Counted from the first letter of the stretch, positions 16,846 to 26,267 are shown. The stretch: 64,000 nucleotides of DNA from CALWZE01 sp964645785 (GCA_964645785.1 CAZYAV010000001.1:80310-144309); one strand, 5' to 3'. Notes: generated by a model from the sequence alone, not told the origin. Numbers and translations: made by a program.

Positions 16846-19380
16846 ATGAAAACAAAAACAACCGAGTTTTTAACCGGGAGCTTTATCCTGGTTCTTTTGC
16901 TCTGCATTCTGATCTTCTCTTTTTTCGCCTCGTATATGAACCGGCAAAGCTCGGAAACAATCAGTGAGGTCGGTACATTTTATATGACCGGCATGAACGA
17001 GCAGATCACCCTGCATTTTCAGACGACGATCGAGATGCATCTGGCACAGCTGGACGTCCTGCTTGAGGAAGTTGCCAACGGCGAGGATCAGCTGGAGCGC
17101 CTTGCCTATGACACGAAGGCGCGCGGGTTCACCAGCCTTTCCATTTACAGGCCGGACGGCTCGTTTGAAATGGTTTATGGCGCGCAGATTTCTCTGGACG
17201 ATCCCCCGCCCTTTTTTGCGTCCATTTCGTCCGGTGTGACAAAGGTGGCCGTCGGCACCGATGTGCTTGGCAACAAGCTTGTTCTGATGGGAAAGCCGAC
17301 CGACATGTTCAGCACGCAGGACGGCGAACAGGGAATCGCCGTCGTCATCACCCTGCCGGTCAGCTATATCAGCCAGACCCTCTCGCTCGAGGAAAATGAC
17401 GCCAACGTCTATTCCCACATCATCCGGCACGACGGCAGTTTTGTCATCCGCAGTGCGGATGTCACCGAGCAGAATTATTTCGATTCCCTGTATCTCGACA
17501 CCGAGAGCGGCGACGAGCAGGCAAACCTGTATGTGCGCGAGCTGGAGGCGGCCATGGCCGCAAACGAGCCGTATTCCCAGATCCTTCAGTTTGGCAGCAC
17601 GCGCCGGCATCTTTACTGCACCGCGCTGCCCCACACCGAATGGTACCTTGTGACCGTAATGCCCTACGAGGCGCTGGACGGTGTGGTTAATGAGCTGAGC
17701 CACAAATGGGTTGTCCTCACCATCTTCGCGTGCGCCCTCGTGCTCACTGCGCTTATTCTGATTTTCATCCAATATTACAAGCTGACCCAGGATCAGATGC
17801 GCCAGCTGGAGGTTGCCAAGGAGGAGGCCATCCACGCCAACAAGGCAAAGAGCGAATTCCTTTCCAATATGAGCCACGATATTCGCACCCCCATGAACGC
17901 CATCGTCGGCATGACGGCGATAGCGACCGCAAATATCGACAATCAGCAGCAGGTGCAGAACTGCCTGAAAAAGATTTCCCGTTCGGGCAAGCACCTGATT
18001 GGGCTGAACACTGATATACTGGACATGTCCAAAATCGAGAGCGGCAAAATGACCCTGAGTACCGATCAGGTTTCCCTGCGCGAGCTGCTGGACAGCGTCG
18101 TCAGTATCGTGCAGCCGCAGGTCAAGGCAAAGCGTCAGAAATTCGACGTGCATGTGCACGACATTATCACCGAATCTGTCTGCTGCGACAGCATCCGTCT
18201 GAACCAGATTCTGCTCAACCTGCTTTCCAACGCGGTCAAGTTCACCCCAGAGGAGGGCAAAATCGAGGTTTCTCTTTATGAAGAACCCTCCATGCAGGGC
18301 GAAGGATACGTGCTTGTGCATTTACAGGTCAAGGACAACGGCATCGGCATGTCGGAGGAATTTCAAAAGCACATCTTCGATTCGTTTATGCGCGAGGATA
18401 ACGCCCGCGTGCGCAAAACAGAGGGATCCGGCCTCGGCATGGCGATTGTCAAGTTTATTGTTGACGCGATGGGCGGCACAATCGAGCTCAAAAGTGCGCT
18501 GGGCAAAGGCAGCGAGTTCAACATCTGCCTTGACCTTGAAAAGAGTGATACCTATCAGGCAGACATGATCCTGCCCAGCTGGAACATGCTGGTTGTGGAC
18601 GACGACCAGCAGCTGTGCGAGAGCACCGCCCTGTCGCTCAAGGCCATCGGGGTCAACGCCGAGTGGACGCTTGACGGCGAAACCGCGCTTTCGATGGTGC
18701 TCGACCGTCATAAAAAGCAGGACGACTATCATGTCATCCTGCTTGATTGGAAACTCCCGGGGATGAGCGGAATCGAAACCGCCCGCGAGATTCGCAGTAA
18801 GGTTGGGGAAAGCACCCCGATTCTGTTGATTTCCGCCTATGATTGGGCGGAGATTGAGGACGACGCGCGCGCCGCCGGCATCAACGGCTTTATCTCCAAG
18901 CCGCTGTTCAAGTCCACCCTGTTTTACGGGCTCAAGCCGTTCGCGGACGAGACGGAAACCGGCGAAGTGCCGGCGGCGCAGCCGGCGGAAAGCAAACTGA
19001 CCGGCAAGCGTGTTCTGGTTGCCGAGGACAACGAGCTGAACTGGGAGGTTGCGAGCGAACTGCTCTCCGACTGTGGGCTTGCGCTCGAGTGGGCAGAGGA
19101 CGGGAAAATCTGCGTCGATAAATTCAGCGCCTCCGCGCCGCACTATTACGACGCGATTCTGATGGATCTGCGTATGCCGGTGATGACCGGCATCGAGGCC
19201 ACAAAGGCGATTCGCGCCCTTCCGCGCGAGGACGCCGACCTGCCAATCATCGCGATGACGGCGGATGCCTTTGTGGAGGACATCAACAAGTGCCTCGAGG
19301 CCGGGATGAACGACCATGTCGCCAAGCCGATCGACGCGGCCGTCGTCGAGCGCATCCTCCTGAAGCACCTGCCGGCCTGA
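16846..19380 (+). CDS. Hybrid sensor histidine kinase with two receiver domains
   Basis: An 844-residue membrane kinase. Transmembrane helices at ~12-30 and ~287-310 flank a ~255-residue extracytoplasmic sensor, probably Cache-type (for example HIIRHDGSFVIRSAD). Then follow the H box NMSHDIRTPMN with H344, ATPase motifs (LLNLLSNAVKFTPEEG, DNGIGM, GSGLGMAI) and two receivers with D634 (LLDWKLPG) and D774 (LMDLRMPV). There is no C-terminal Hpt domain, so phosphate must leave through a separate Hpt or act within the protein. It follows the REC-HD-GYP-GGDEF gene by 3 bases; that receiver is the obvious candidate target. It is the last gene of the six-gene operon. Confidence 0.9.
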   Translation: MKTKTTEFLTGSFILVLLLCILIFSFFASYMNRQSSETISEVGTFYMTGMNEQITLHFQTTIEMHLAQLDVLLEEVANGEDQLERLAYDTKARGFTSLSIYRPDGSFEMVYGAQISLDDPPPFFASISSGVTKVAVGTDVLGNKLVLMGKPTDMFSTQDGEQGIAVVITLPVSYISQTLSLEENDANVYSHIIRHDGSFVIRSADVTEQNYFDSLYLDTESGDEQANLYVRELEAAMAANEPYSQILQFGSTRRHLYCTALPHTEWYLVTVMPYEALDGVVNELSHKWVVLTIFACALVLTALILIFIQYYKLTQDQMRQLEVAKEEAIHANKAKSEFLSNMSHDIRTPMNAIVGMTAIATANIDNQQQVQNCLKKISRSGKHLIGLNTDILDMSKIESGKMTLSTDQVSLRELLDSVVSIVQPQVKAKRQKFDVHVHDIITESVCCDSIRLNQILLNLLSNAVKFTPEEGKIEVSLYEEPSMQGEGYVLVHLQVKDNGIGMSEEFQKHIFDSFMREDNARVRKTEGSGLGMAIVKFIVDAMGGTIELKSALGKGSEFNICLDLEKSDTYQADMILPSWNMLVVDDDQQLCESTALSLKAIGVNAEWTLDGETALSMVLDRHKKQDDYHVILLDWKLPGMSGIETAREIRSKVGESTPILLISAYDWAEIEDDARAAGINGFISKPLFKSTLFYGLKPFADETETGEVPAAQPAESKLTGKRVLVAEDNELNWEVASELLSDCGLALEWAEDGKICVDKFSASAPHYYDAILMDLRMPVMTGIEATKAIRALPREDADLPIIAMTADAFVEDINKCLEAGMNDHVAKPIDAAVVERILLKHLPA

Positions 19381-19597
19381 AACGGCGCGCGCTGTTGGTT
19401 TGCTGCGCAACCGGCTTTGCTTGTGTCGTGTTGCCTTTGCTCTTCTTTGAAGGCGGCGGTATCCGGGCGGATTCGCTGCATTTGGGGCGGGCTCGCCGCA
19501 GCTGCGGGGGCGCATCTGCCCGCGGCTTCGTGGATGCCGGCGCTGTGTCCTGCATATTCTCCCGGCTTTCCGCCGGGTCAAAAAACAGAAAAAACGA

Positions 19598-19634
19598 GGC
19601 AAAGGGCGTGACTAAGACAGTCACGCCCTTTGCC
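19598..19634. terminator. Perfect 16-bp hairpin downstream of the hybrid kinase
   Basis: The arms 19598-19613 and 19619-19634 are perfectly complementary with a 5-base loop. T-runs follow on the minus strand (two T6 runs within 20 bases), whereas the plus-strand side has little U. It may end the + strand operon 220 bases after its last stop, or block minus-strand readthrough from cheD. Confidence 0.6.
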
Positions 19635-19868
19635 TTGCCGTCCGGTTTTCCCCGATGCGGGGACGATAGCCGGGCGGCGACGCTTTTTTTCAAAAGAACC
19701 GTCCGCCAGCCTCTGCCCTGTGCGGGGTGGCCGACGCGAGGGGCTTGCTCTCTCCCCAAAATACAAGCAGCTTTACTGCCTGACGGCCGACGCCCGGCTC
19801 GGCGCGGTTCACCAAAAAGGGAATTCTGCTCACTCGCTCTTTGTTTCGTGGCACGCACCGCTGGGAGC

Positions 19869-20533
19869 GGTCTGCTCCGCTCGCCTCGCCAGGCGCGTCG
19901 GGACGCTGCCCTTTGCCGAAAAATGCGGCACCGTTTTGGGCGGCCGACGCGGCCTGCCCGTCCTTGTCGTGCGCGGTTCCCTCAAAAGAGAGCTCTTTCC
20001 TGTCGCTCATATCCGTTCTCCGTTCCACGGCACACAAACCCACCCGCTCACTGCGACACCGGGTACAGTCTGCTCCGCTCGCCTCGCCAGGCGCGGCCGA
20101 GACGCTGCCCTTTGCTGAAAATGTGGCACCGTTTTGGGCGGCCGGGCGCAGCCCGCTCTTCTCTGCCCGGGTGTAGTCGTTCTCCCTGCCGATCATCCCA
20201 CTGGCGGCGCTCCCGCGGCTCTCCGCGGCAGAGATGCTGCCCCGCTCTGCTCCTGCCGAGAGCACAGCCCGTCATCCCTAAGGCAGCCGCTCTTCCCCAA
20301 CGCGAGGCAGCCGACGGCCGCCCGGCGTGCGTGGTTCCCTCAAAAGGGAACCCTCTCCTGCCGCTCACATCCGTTCTCCGTTCCACGGCACACAGTCCGC
20401 TCGCTGCGGCGCCGCCCGGTGCGGTCTGCTCCACTCGCCTCGCCCGGCGCGGCCGGGACGCTGCCCCCTTTGCCGAAAAAACAGCACCGTTCGTGGCGCC
20501 CGGCGCTGCCTGCCCGTCCTTGTCGAGTGCGGC
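19869..20533. repeat. Degenerate interleaved GC-rich repeats (three A units, two B units)
   Basis: Unit A begins with a variant of GTCTGCTCCGCTCGCCTCGCC and occurs at about 19869-19969, 20066-20155 and 20423-20533. Unit B (GGTTCCCTCAAAAG ... GTTCCACGGCACAC) occurs at 19975-20035 and 20333-20394. The order is A-B-A-B-A, with ~180 unrelated bases before the second B. Copies differ by substitutions and small indels. A shorter resemblance to the end of unit B (CGTGGCACGCACCGCT) precedes the first A at about 19845. Confidence 0.65.
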
Positions 20534-20660
20534 ATTCCCTGCCGCATCATTCCCGCTGGCGGAGCTCGCTGCGGCGCGTCTCAACCACAAACCCCGGCTC
20601 CCGACCCTCTGTGGCTTCCCGGCTTTTCCGCTCCCGGCAGCAGCATTTTCATCAGCCCAA

Positions 20661-20718
20661 AAACAAAGGCAGCTGACTTGCTCGGTGACTCCCCGTGCAA
20701 AGTCCGCTGCCTTTGTTT
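20661..20718 (-). terminator. Terminator of the large flagellar operon
   Basis: The 13-bp arms 20661-20673 and 20706-20718 are complementary and enclose a second, imperfect pairing (GACTTGC with GCAAAGTC). On the minus strand the hairpin ends in TTTGTTTTT. It overlaps the cheD stop codon and closes the fliE-to-cheD operon. Confidence 0.85.
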
Positions 20719-21202
20719 AATACGTCCATTCGCCCTTGGTGGCCGACTTAATCGTCATCACGCCATCAGCCGACGAAAAATACTGTGTCCGGCCATAATT
20801 TTTGCCGGTGTCCTCCGCAATTATGTCAATTTTCAGCTCGGCAAGCTTGCTTTTGACCGCCTCGACGTTGCGTTCGCCGATATTGTTGATCGCCGAGTTG
20901 TTCAGCCCGCCGAACATCTGCGCGCCGCCGGCAATCTTCGCCTTGAGGAACACGCGCTTCGCGCCGTTTTGCTCCATCATCTTGACAAGGAGCGGAATCG
21001 CCGAATCCGCGAATTTGTACGGCTGCTTCAGATGCTCAAACCCCACGCTGCTCGGCAGCATGATGTGGGATAAACCCGCCACTTTTGAATAGGGATCATA
21101 CAGACAGATGCCAACACAGGAACCCAGGGCGAAGGTGACAAGGGTATCCCCGTTTTTGGCAACATTCAGGTCTGAAATTCCCACTTTAATTGTCTGACTC
21201 AT
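20717..21202 (-). CDS. cheD: CheD, chemoreceptor glutamine deamidase
   Basis: A 161-residue CheD with catalytic C29 (ALGSCVGICLYD) and H46 (GLSHIMLP). CheD deamidates receptor glutamines to methylatable glutamates and, in Firmicutes, binds CheC and raises its CheY-P phosphatase activity. AQMFGG and NIGERNV are also typical. It overlaps cheC by 4 bp, which fits a complex of the two. It is the last gene of the large flagellar operon, with the terminator overlapping its stop codon. Confidence 0.96.
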   Translation of the reverse strand: MSQTIKVGISDLNVAKNGDTLVTFALGSCVGICLYDPYSKVAGLSHIMLPSSVGFEHLKQPYKFADSAIPLLVKMMEQNGAKRVFLKAKIAGGAQMFGGLNNSAINNIGERNVEAVKSKLAELKIDIIAEDTGKNYGRTQYFSSADGVMTIKSATKGEWTY

Positions 21203-21834
21203 TCCCCCAACCCCAAGCTATCCATAATTTTATTGAGCGCATCCACTTCCGGAATCAGCAGAATATGGCTACCGGTCGATTCTTTTTCATCCATCACCGT
21301 ATGGCTGAACTCGTCCTGAATAAAGATGATCTTGTCGCTGATATGCGCATAGTAAATTGCCGGCACGCTCAGCACGGAGCCCGCCATGTCAATGCACAGG
21401 CTCGGAACCGAGATATTGATGCTCAGCCCGGTCAAAGAAGAGATCGCGTTCGCATAGGAAGCCGCCATGATGTTGCCGATTTCACGGATTGCGGATTCGC
21501 TCATCTCGTCAATCTCCGCGTTTTCGGGGAAATCCGTGCCCAAAAGGGTGTTCAGAATCACATGGGCAAAATCCTTTTGCAGCAGGAACATCATCATGCC
21601 GGTGACATCCCCGCTCAGGGTAAGCAGCAGCGCGACGAGGGGCTGCTCTGCACCGCCCAGGCTCTCCGCAACCTGCTCGAAATCAAGAATCTTGATTTTG
21701 GGAACCGCGATGTCAACCGGATGACCCAGCATGGAGGAAATCGCCGACGCTGCGTTGCCGGAACCGATGTTCCCGATCTCGCGCAGCGCGTCCAATTGCA
21801 TATCGTTCATGTCTTCGTATCGCTGAAATGGCAT
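21199..21834 (-). CDS. cheC: CheC, CheY-P phosphatase
   Basis: A 211-residue protein with both CheC phosphatase signatures of the (D/S)xxxExxN type: D15/E19/N22 in DALREIGNIGSGNAA and a second in SAIREIGNIMAASYANA. CheC dephosphorylates CheY-P and is coupled to CheD. It lies 14 bases after the flgG-like gene and overlaps cheD by 4 bp. FliY in the same operon carries the same motif pair, so at least two CheY-P phosphatases are encoded here. Confidence 0.95.
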   Translation of the reverse strand: MPFQRYEDMNDMQLDALREIGNIGSGNAASAISSMLGHPVDIAVPKIKILDFEQVAESLGGAEQPLVALLLTLSGDVTGMMMFLLQKDFAHVILNTLLGTDFPENAEIDEMSESAIREIGNIMAASYANAISSLTGLSINISVPSLCIDMAGSVLSVPAIYYAHISDKIIFIQDEFSHTVMDEKESTGSHILLIPEVDALNKIMDSLGLGE

Positions 21835-21847
21835 CCCTTCACCTCAT

Positions 21848-22576
21848 TTAACGTCTTAAACTGTTGACTAATTGCTCCATCTCGTCGCTTGTCTGCACCA
21901 CGCGGGCGCTGACCTGATAGGATCTCTGCGCCATAATCATGTCCTTCATTGCGTCGGACAGGTCGGTTTTGGATCGCTCCAGCGTGTTCTGCCGCAGCGT
22001 GAAGTCGGTCGCGGCGGTCGGCGCGCCGGAAAGCTCGGTCTGGCCGTATTTGTTGCCCGCAATCGGCTCAAGCGCGTTGGGGTTGTCAAAGTGGAAAATA
22101 CCGATCCGATCCTTCAGCGTGCCAAAATCCACCTTGTTCGCGCCCTGCGAGACGTCCAGCGTGATGCGGTTCCCCTGCTGATCCAGCACAAAGTCCTCGT
22201 CCTGCGTAATCAGGTACGCGTTGCCGTCCTGGTTCAGGCCAACGGCAAAGTTGCCGTCCCGGGTATAGAGTGTCTGGCCGTTTCTTGAAATGGCGAACAG
22301 GCCGTCCCCGATAATGGCGAAGTCGTATGGCCGGTCGGTGGTCATCAGCGCGCCCTGCTCAAAGTTGATGCCCGTGCCGACCGCGCGCACGCCGTTGCCG
22401 CTGATTGGCGCGTTTGGCGTGTTGACGTACATATCCGTGTAAATCAGGTCGCGGAAGGACGTCTCCACTGTTTTATAGCCCGTTGTGTTGACGTTCGAGA
22501 TGTTGTGGCCGATGTTGTTCATATGCTCCTGGTGGGCGATCAGACCGGATGCGCCCGCATAGAACGACTGCTTCAA
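21848..22576 (-). CDS. flgG: Flagellar distal rod protein, FlgG/FlhP type
   Basis: A 242-residue axial protein with the rod/hook N-terminal motif (GASGLIAHQEHMNNIGHNISNVNTTGYK broken across about residues 8-35), the central FAIIGDGLFAI motif and the C-terminal coiled-coil end (MIMAQRSYQVSARVVQTSDEMEQLVNSLRR in the last 30 residues). It should form part of the distal rod, exported without a cleaved signal. It is paired with a second such gene upstream, as in flhO-flhP of Bacillus. Which of the two is FlgF and which FlgG cannot be settled from motifs alone; this one is closer to FlgG in its C-terminus. Confidence 0.85.
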   Translation of the reverse strand: MKQSFYAGASGLIAHQEHMNNIGHNISNVNTTGYKTVETSFRDLIYTDMYVNTPNAPISGNGVRAVGTGINFEQGALMTTDRPYDFAIIGDGLFAISRNGQTLYTRDGNFAVGLNQDGNAYLITQDEDFVLDQQGNRITLDVSQGANKVDFGTLKDRIGIFHFDNPNALEPIAGNKYGQTELSGAPTAATDFTLRQNTLERSKTDLSDAMKDMIMAQRSYQVSARVVQTSDEMEQLVNSLRR

Positions 22577-22609
22577 CGCTTCATCCCTCCTTTAAACGCA
22601 TTTGTTTGC

Positions 22610-23362
22610 TTATACCGACGCGATCCGCGTCGCCGCCTTCTGGTTCATCGAGTCGATGATCTGAAGCGCAGAGCCGCAATTCTGGAACGCGCGCTGCGAC
22701 TCAATCAGATAAGTCATCTCGCGGTTCAGATCCACATTGGACAGCTCAATCGAGCGCTGTACGATCTGGTAATCCTCAGCATTGCGCCCCTGCCCGTTTT
22801 CAAGCTGGAACAGGCCGTTGTCCATCCGCGCCAGCTGCTCGCCCTCGTTCGGCGCCGTGATTTGCAGCGTGCCAACCGCCTGCCCCTCCACATTAAACAC
22901 CTCGCCGAAATGGTTGACGTAGAAGCCGTGCGGGCCGACGCGGAGCGCCTGGCCGTTTGTGCCGCTGACCCGCCCGTAGCCCTCCAGCTCCAGATAGCCC
23001 TCCGCGTCGATGTGGAAGCTGCCGTTGCGGGTCAGGTAGCGGTTGCCGTCCTCGCCGATGATGTTGAAGAAGCCCTCGCCGCCGATGGCCATATCCGTCT
23101 CGACCCCCGTTTCGGTGATCGATCCGCCGCCGTAAATATCCAGCACGTCGTCCACAATCGCCTCGACCGACGCGTACCCCGGCCCCAACTGGATCTTGCC
23201 GCCCTCCTGCCGGATCAGCAGCTCCATATCAAAGGTTGAGGAAACCGTGCGCTGCGCCTGATAGCCCGGTGTGCGCGCGTTCACCAAATTGTTGCCGATG
23301 GTATCCAACTCTCTTTGGCGGGTCAGCAGGCCGGACGATATCGCATAGTATCCTGAAAGCAT
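22610..23362 (-). CDS. flgF: Flagellar rod protein, FlgF/FlhO type
   Basis: A 250-residue rod protein with the axial-family N-terminus (YAISSGLLTRQRELDTIGNN) and MAIGGEGFFNII in the middle. The end contains VDLNREMTYLIESQRAFQ, the conserved C-terminal helix. It differs from the usual motif in having NLVNARTPGYQ instead of NISNVNTTGYK. It lies between the sigma factor gene and flgG in the large operon. The FlgF/FlhO label rests on order and similarity to the neighbour. Confidence 0.82.
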   Translation of the reverse strand: MLSGYYAISSGLLTRQRELDTIGNNLVNARTPGYQAQRTVSSTFDMELLIRQEGGKIQLGPGYASVEAIVDDVLDIYGGGSITETGVETDMAIGGEGFFNIIGEDGNRYLTRNGSFHIDAEGYLELEGYGRVSGTNGQALRVGPHGFYVNHFGEVFNVEGQAVGTLQITAPNEGEQLARMDNGLFQLENGQGRNAEDYQIVQRSIELSNVDLNREMTYLIESQRAFQNCGSALQIIDSMNQKAATRIASV

Positions 23363-23386
23363 CCCGAATCTCCTTTCTGCTCAGCT

Positions 23387-24175
23387 TTATTTTTCACCGT
23401 TTTCATATTTTTCCAAAGCCCCGGACAGGATGCCCAGCGCTCTCTTGCGGATTTGAGAGACGCGCTGCGGCGTCACCCCCAGAACCTCGCCAATTTCCTT
23501 GAGGTTCAGGTTCTCATAAAACGCCAGCGCAATCACCTGCTTTTCCTTGGGAGGCAGCTGCTCAATCGCCTCGGCAAGCACCCCGCGCAGTTCGGTCTCC
23601 AGCAGCCGCTGGTCGATCTCCTCCTCGCTTTCGAGGTTGAAATCCTCCACGCCGCTGCCGTAGGTCTGCTCGATCAGCTTTTCAAACGAGATGGTATCCA
23701 CCGCCGACATCTCCACCACCAGCTTGCCCAGCTCCTTTTCGCTCATGCCGAGATGGTCGGACAGCTCCGCGGTGGTCGGCTCGCGCATCAGCTCCTGCTC
23801 CAGCTCCTTGCTGGCGTTTTTGATCCGCTTGCGCGCGTCCCACACCCGGTTGGAAAGCCAGTTCTGCTTGCGCAGGTATTTCAGGATGGCGCCCCGCACC
23901 GCCGTGTAGCAGTAGGTGTCAAAGCTCGCCCCGCGGTCGGGGTCGTACCGGTCGATGCACTCGATGAGCGCGACGATGCCCTGGTCGAAGAAGTCCTCAA
24001 ACGGGATATTGGAAAGGAGGATGGAGCGCATGCTGTAAATCGCGATATTGACGCGCTGCACATAGTGCATCACAAGCTGATTGCGCAGCTCAAGGTCGCC
24101 TGTCGCCTTGTACTTCCGCATCAGGCCTTCCGGGTCGTCGACCGGAATGTCTGTGATCCTGCTGTTGTAAGCCAC
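23387..24175 (-). CDS. fliA: FliA, flagellar sigma factor (sigma-28/SigD)
   Basis: A 262-residue sigma-70-family factor of the FliA/WhiG group: region 2 (FEDFFDQGIVALIECIDRYDP, with SFDTYCYTAVRGAILKYLRKQNW), region 3 (ELSDHLGMSEKELGKL) and region 4 (LPPKEKQVIALAFYENLNLKEIGEVLG then TPQRVSQIRKRAL). It directs late flagellar genes such as flagellin. The frame opens at a TTG at 24196, but AAAGGAGAG lies inside that extension, so the GTG at 24175 (MAYNSR) is the proper start. Its antagonist FlgM is at 58289. The usual neighbours flhF and flhG between flhA and fliA are missing. Confidence 0.95.
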   Translation of the reverse strand: MAYNSRITDIPVDDPEGLMRKYKATGDLELRNQLVMHYVQRVNIAIYSMRSILLSNIPFEDFFDQGIVALIECIDRYDPDRGASFDTYCYTAVRGAILKYLRKQNWLSNRVWDARKRIKNASKELEQELMREPTTAELSDHLGMSEKELGKLVVEMSAVDTISFEKLIEQTYGSGVEDFNLESEEEIDQRLLETELRGVLAEAIEQLPPKEKQVIALAFYENLNLKEIGEVLGVTPQRVSQIRKRALGILSGALEKYENGEK

Positions 24176-24200
24176 AGCGCTCTCTCCTTTCTGCAAGCGT

Positions 24201-26267
24201 TCAGTTCAGCGAAATCGTCCCCAGCGACTGAATCTGCACCGACGTGTCGATGTCATTGAAGGACAGGACGGTGACGTCCGGATAGAACTGGTCAATCAGC
24301 TTTTTATAGTAAATGCGCACAAGCGGCGCGGTCAGAATGATCGGCTCCTGCACCAGCCGCTTGACTTTGTTGATCTGCTCGGTCGAGCGCTCGACAATCC
24401 GCTGAATCAGCTCGGGGTCAAGCGCAAGATAGGTGCCGCCCTCGGACTTTTTGACGTTCTTGATAATGCTGTCCTCGATCTCGCTGTCCAGGCTGATAAT
24501 CTTGAGCTGCCCCGCCTCGGAGTATTTCTGGGTGATTGTGCGGCGCAGCGCCTGCCGGACGTACTCGGTCAGGATATCGGTGTCCTTTGTTGTGGCGCTG
24601 TAATCCGCCGCGGTCTCGAGGATCGTCTCCATATCAATGATCGGGATGCCCTCACGCAGCAGGTTGCGCAGCACCTTGAGCAGCTCGTTGACCGTAATCA
24701 TGCCGGGGATAATGTCGTCCACCGCATTATCGGGGTTCTTGCGCATGTTGTCCAGCAGCCGCTTGACCTCCTGCCGGGTCAGCAGCTCGTAGGCGTGGCG
24801 CCGGATCTCCTCGGACAGGTGGGTGATAATCACCGATGTCGGGTCAATCAGAGTGTAGCCGGCAAGCTCGGCCTTGATCTTTTTATCCTCGCTGATCCAC
24901 TTGGCCGGCATTCCGAACGCCGGCTCGATGGTGTTGATGCCCTCCACTTCCCGGTCCTTGGTGATGTCGGCCGGCTCCAGGCCGAGGTAATGGTCGACCA
25001 GCACTTCGCCCACCGCGATGGATTGCCCCTTCAGCTTGATTTCGTACTGGTTGGGGTTGATCTGGTTGCTGTCCTTCAGCCGGACGGCCGGCAGGACGAT
25101 GCCCAGCTCATCCGCAAACTGCTTGCGCAGCATGACAATCCGGTCAAGGAAGTTGCCGCCGCTGCTTTCATCGACCAGCGGCAGCAGGCTGTACCCAACC
25201 TCCACGCTGACCGGGTCGACATTCAGCAGGTTATAGACATTGTCCATGTTTTTGTAATAGCTGACCTCGCTGACAACCTCCTCGATGACCGGCGGCCCCT
25301 CCGCGGCCGCGACGACCGCCTGCGAGCGCCGCTGCAGGGTGATGCCGAGATACAGCAGGATGGCCGCGACGATGAGCACCTGCACCGGCGGGAAGCCGAT
25401 GAGAATCAGCGCCGGCAGGGTCACGCCCGCGATGATGAAGATGCGCGGCTGCGCGGTAAACTGCTGCAAAACGTCGGTGTTGAGGCTCGCCTCCGAGGCC
25501 GAGCGGGTAACGATCATACCCGTTGCCACCGAAATGAGCAGCGAGGGAATCTGGCTCATCAATCCGTCGCCGACCGTCGAGGTGGCGTAGATGTTGATGA
25601 TGGTGGAAAAATCCCCCTCGTTGTTCAGGAAGCCAACCAGCACGCCGCCGATGAGGTTGATGAGGGTTGTGATAATGGACAGAATCGCGTCGCCCTTGAC
25701 GAACTTGGAAGCACCGTCCATCGCGCCGAAAAAGTCCGCCTCGCGCTGGATGTGGGAGCGCCGGTCTCTCGCCTGCTCCTCGGTAATCAGGCCGGAGCTG
25801 AGGTCGGCGTCGATCGCCATCTGTTTGCCGGGCATCGCGTCGAGGGTGAACCGGGCGGAAACCTCGGCCACCCGCTCGGCGCCCTTGGTGATGACGAGGA
25901 ACTGAACCAGAACGATAATCAGGAAGATGACCAGGCCGATAACGACGTTGCCCTGCACCACGAATTCGCCGAACGTGCGAATAACCTCCCCGGCATAGCC
26001 GTGGTTGCTCAGGATGGAGCGGGTGGAGGAGATGTTCAGCGCAAGCCGGAACAGGGTGGTCAACAGCAGAATAGAGGGGTAAATCGAGAACTCAAGCGAG
26101 TCCTTGATGTACATGCTCATTAACAGGATAATCAGAGACAGCGCGAGGTTGATGATGAACATAAAGTCCAACACCCCCGAGCTGAGCGGGACGATGATGA
26201 GCGCAATAATGACGATTACAAAAACCGCAATACTGCTATTCAGGAGACTGCGAACAAATCTCATCAC
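24201..26267 (-). CDS. flhA: FlhA, flagellar export gate
   Basis: A 688-residue export-apparatus protein. The first ~310 residues hold eight hydrophobic segments and the FHIPEP-family signature (VAEVSARFTLDAMPGKQMAIDADL around 130-155, and RSHIQREADFFGAMDGASKF). The cytoplasmic domain (~340-688) binds chaperone-substrate complexes. FlhA uses proton motive force to drive type III export through the basal body. It overlaps flhB by 4 bp. The length is normal. The next gene downstream is fliA directly, with no flhF in between. Confidence 0.97.
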   Translation of the reverse strand: MMRFVRSLLNSSIAVFVIVIIALIIVPLSSGVLDFMFIINLALSLIILLMSMYIKDSLEFSIYPSILLLTTLFRLALNISSTRSILSNHGYAGEVIRTFGEFVVQGNVVIGLVIFLIIVLVQFLVITKGAERVAEVSARFTLDAMPGKQMAIDADLSSGLITEEQARDRRSHIQREADFFGAMDGASKFVKGDAILSIITTLINLIGGVLVGFLNNEGDFSTIINIYATSTVGDGLMSQIPSLLISVATGMIVTRSASEASLNTDVLQQFTAQPRIFIIAGVTLPALILIGFPPVQVLIVAAILLYLGITLQRRSQAVVAAAEGPPVIEEVVSEVSYYKNMDNVYNLLNVDPVSVEVGYSLLPLVDESSGGNFLDRIVMLRKQFADELGIVLPAVRLKDSNQINPNQYEIKLKGQSIAVGEVLVDHYLGLEPADITKDREVEGINTIEPAFGMPAKWISEDKKIKAELAGYTLIDPTSVIITHLSEEIRRHAYELLTRQEVKRLLDNMRKNPDNAVDDIIPGMITVNELLKVLRNLLREGIPIIDMETILETAADYSATTKDTDILTEYVRQALRRTITQKYSEAGQLKIISLDSEIEDSIIKNVKKSEGGTYLALDPELIQRIVERSTEQINKVKRLVQEPIILTAPLVRIYYKKLIDQFYPDVTVLSFNDIDTSVQIQSLGTISLN

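Larger units (their letters stand above)
19381..20660. other. Long noncoding stretch with degenerate repeats
   Basis: About 1.3 kb between the hybrid kinase (+) and cheD (-). Long open frames occur on both strands only because of high GC; they are Arg/Pro/Ala/Ser-rich, lack ribosome binding sites and resemble no family. It contains a hairpin (19598-19634) and the repeats at 19869-20533. Confidence 0.6.

Noticed and set aside
19290..20720. 476-codon plus-strand open frame after the hybrid kinase
   Set aside because: It overlaps the kinase end, crosses repeats, has no ribosome site and reads as low-complexity Arg/Ser/Pro/Ala; high GC explains the absence of stops.
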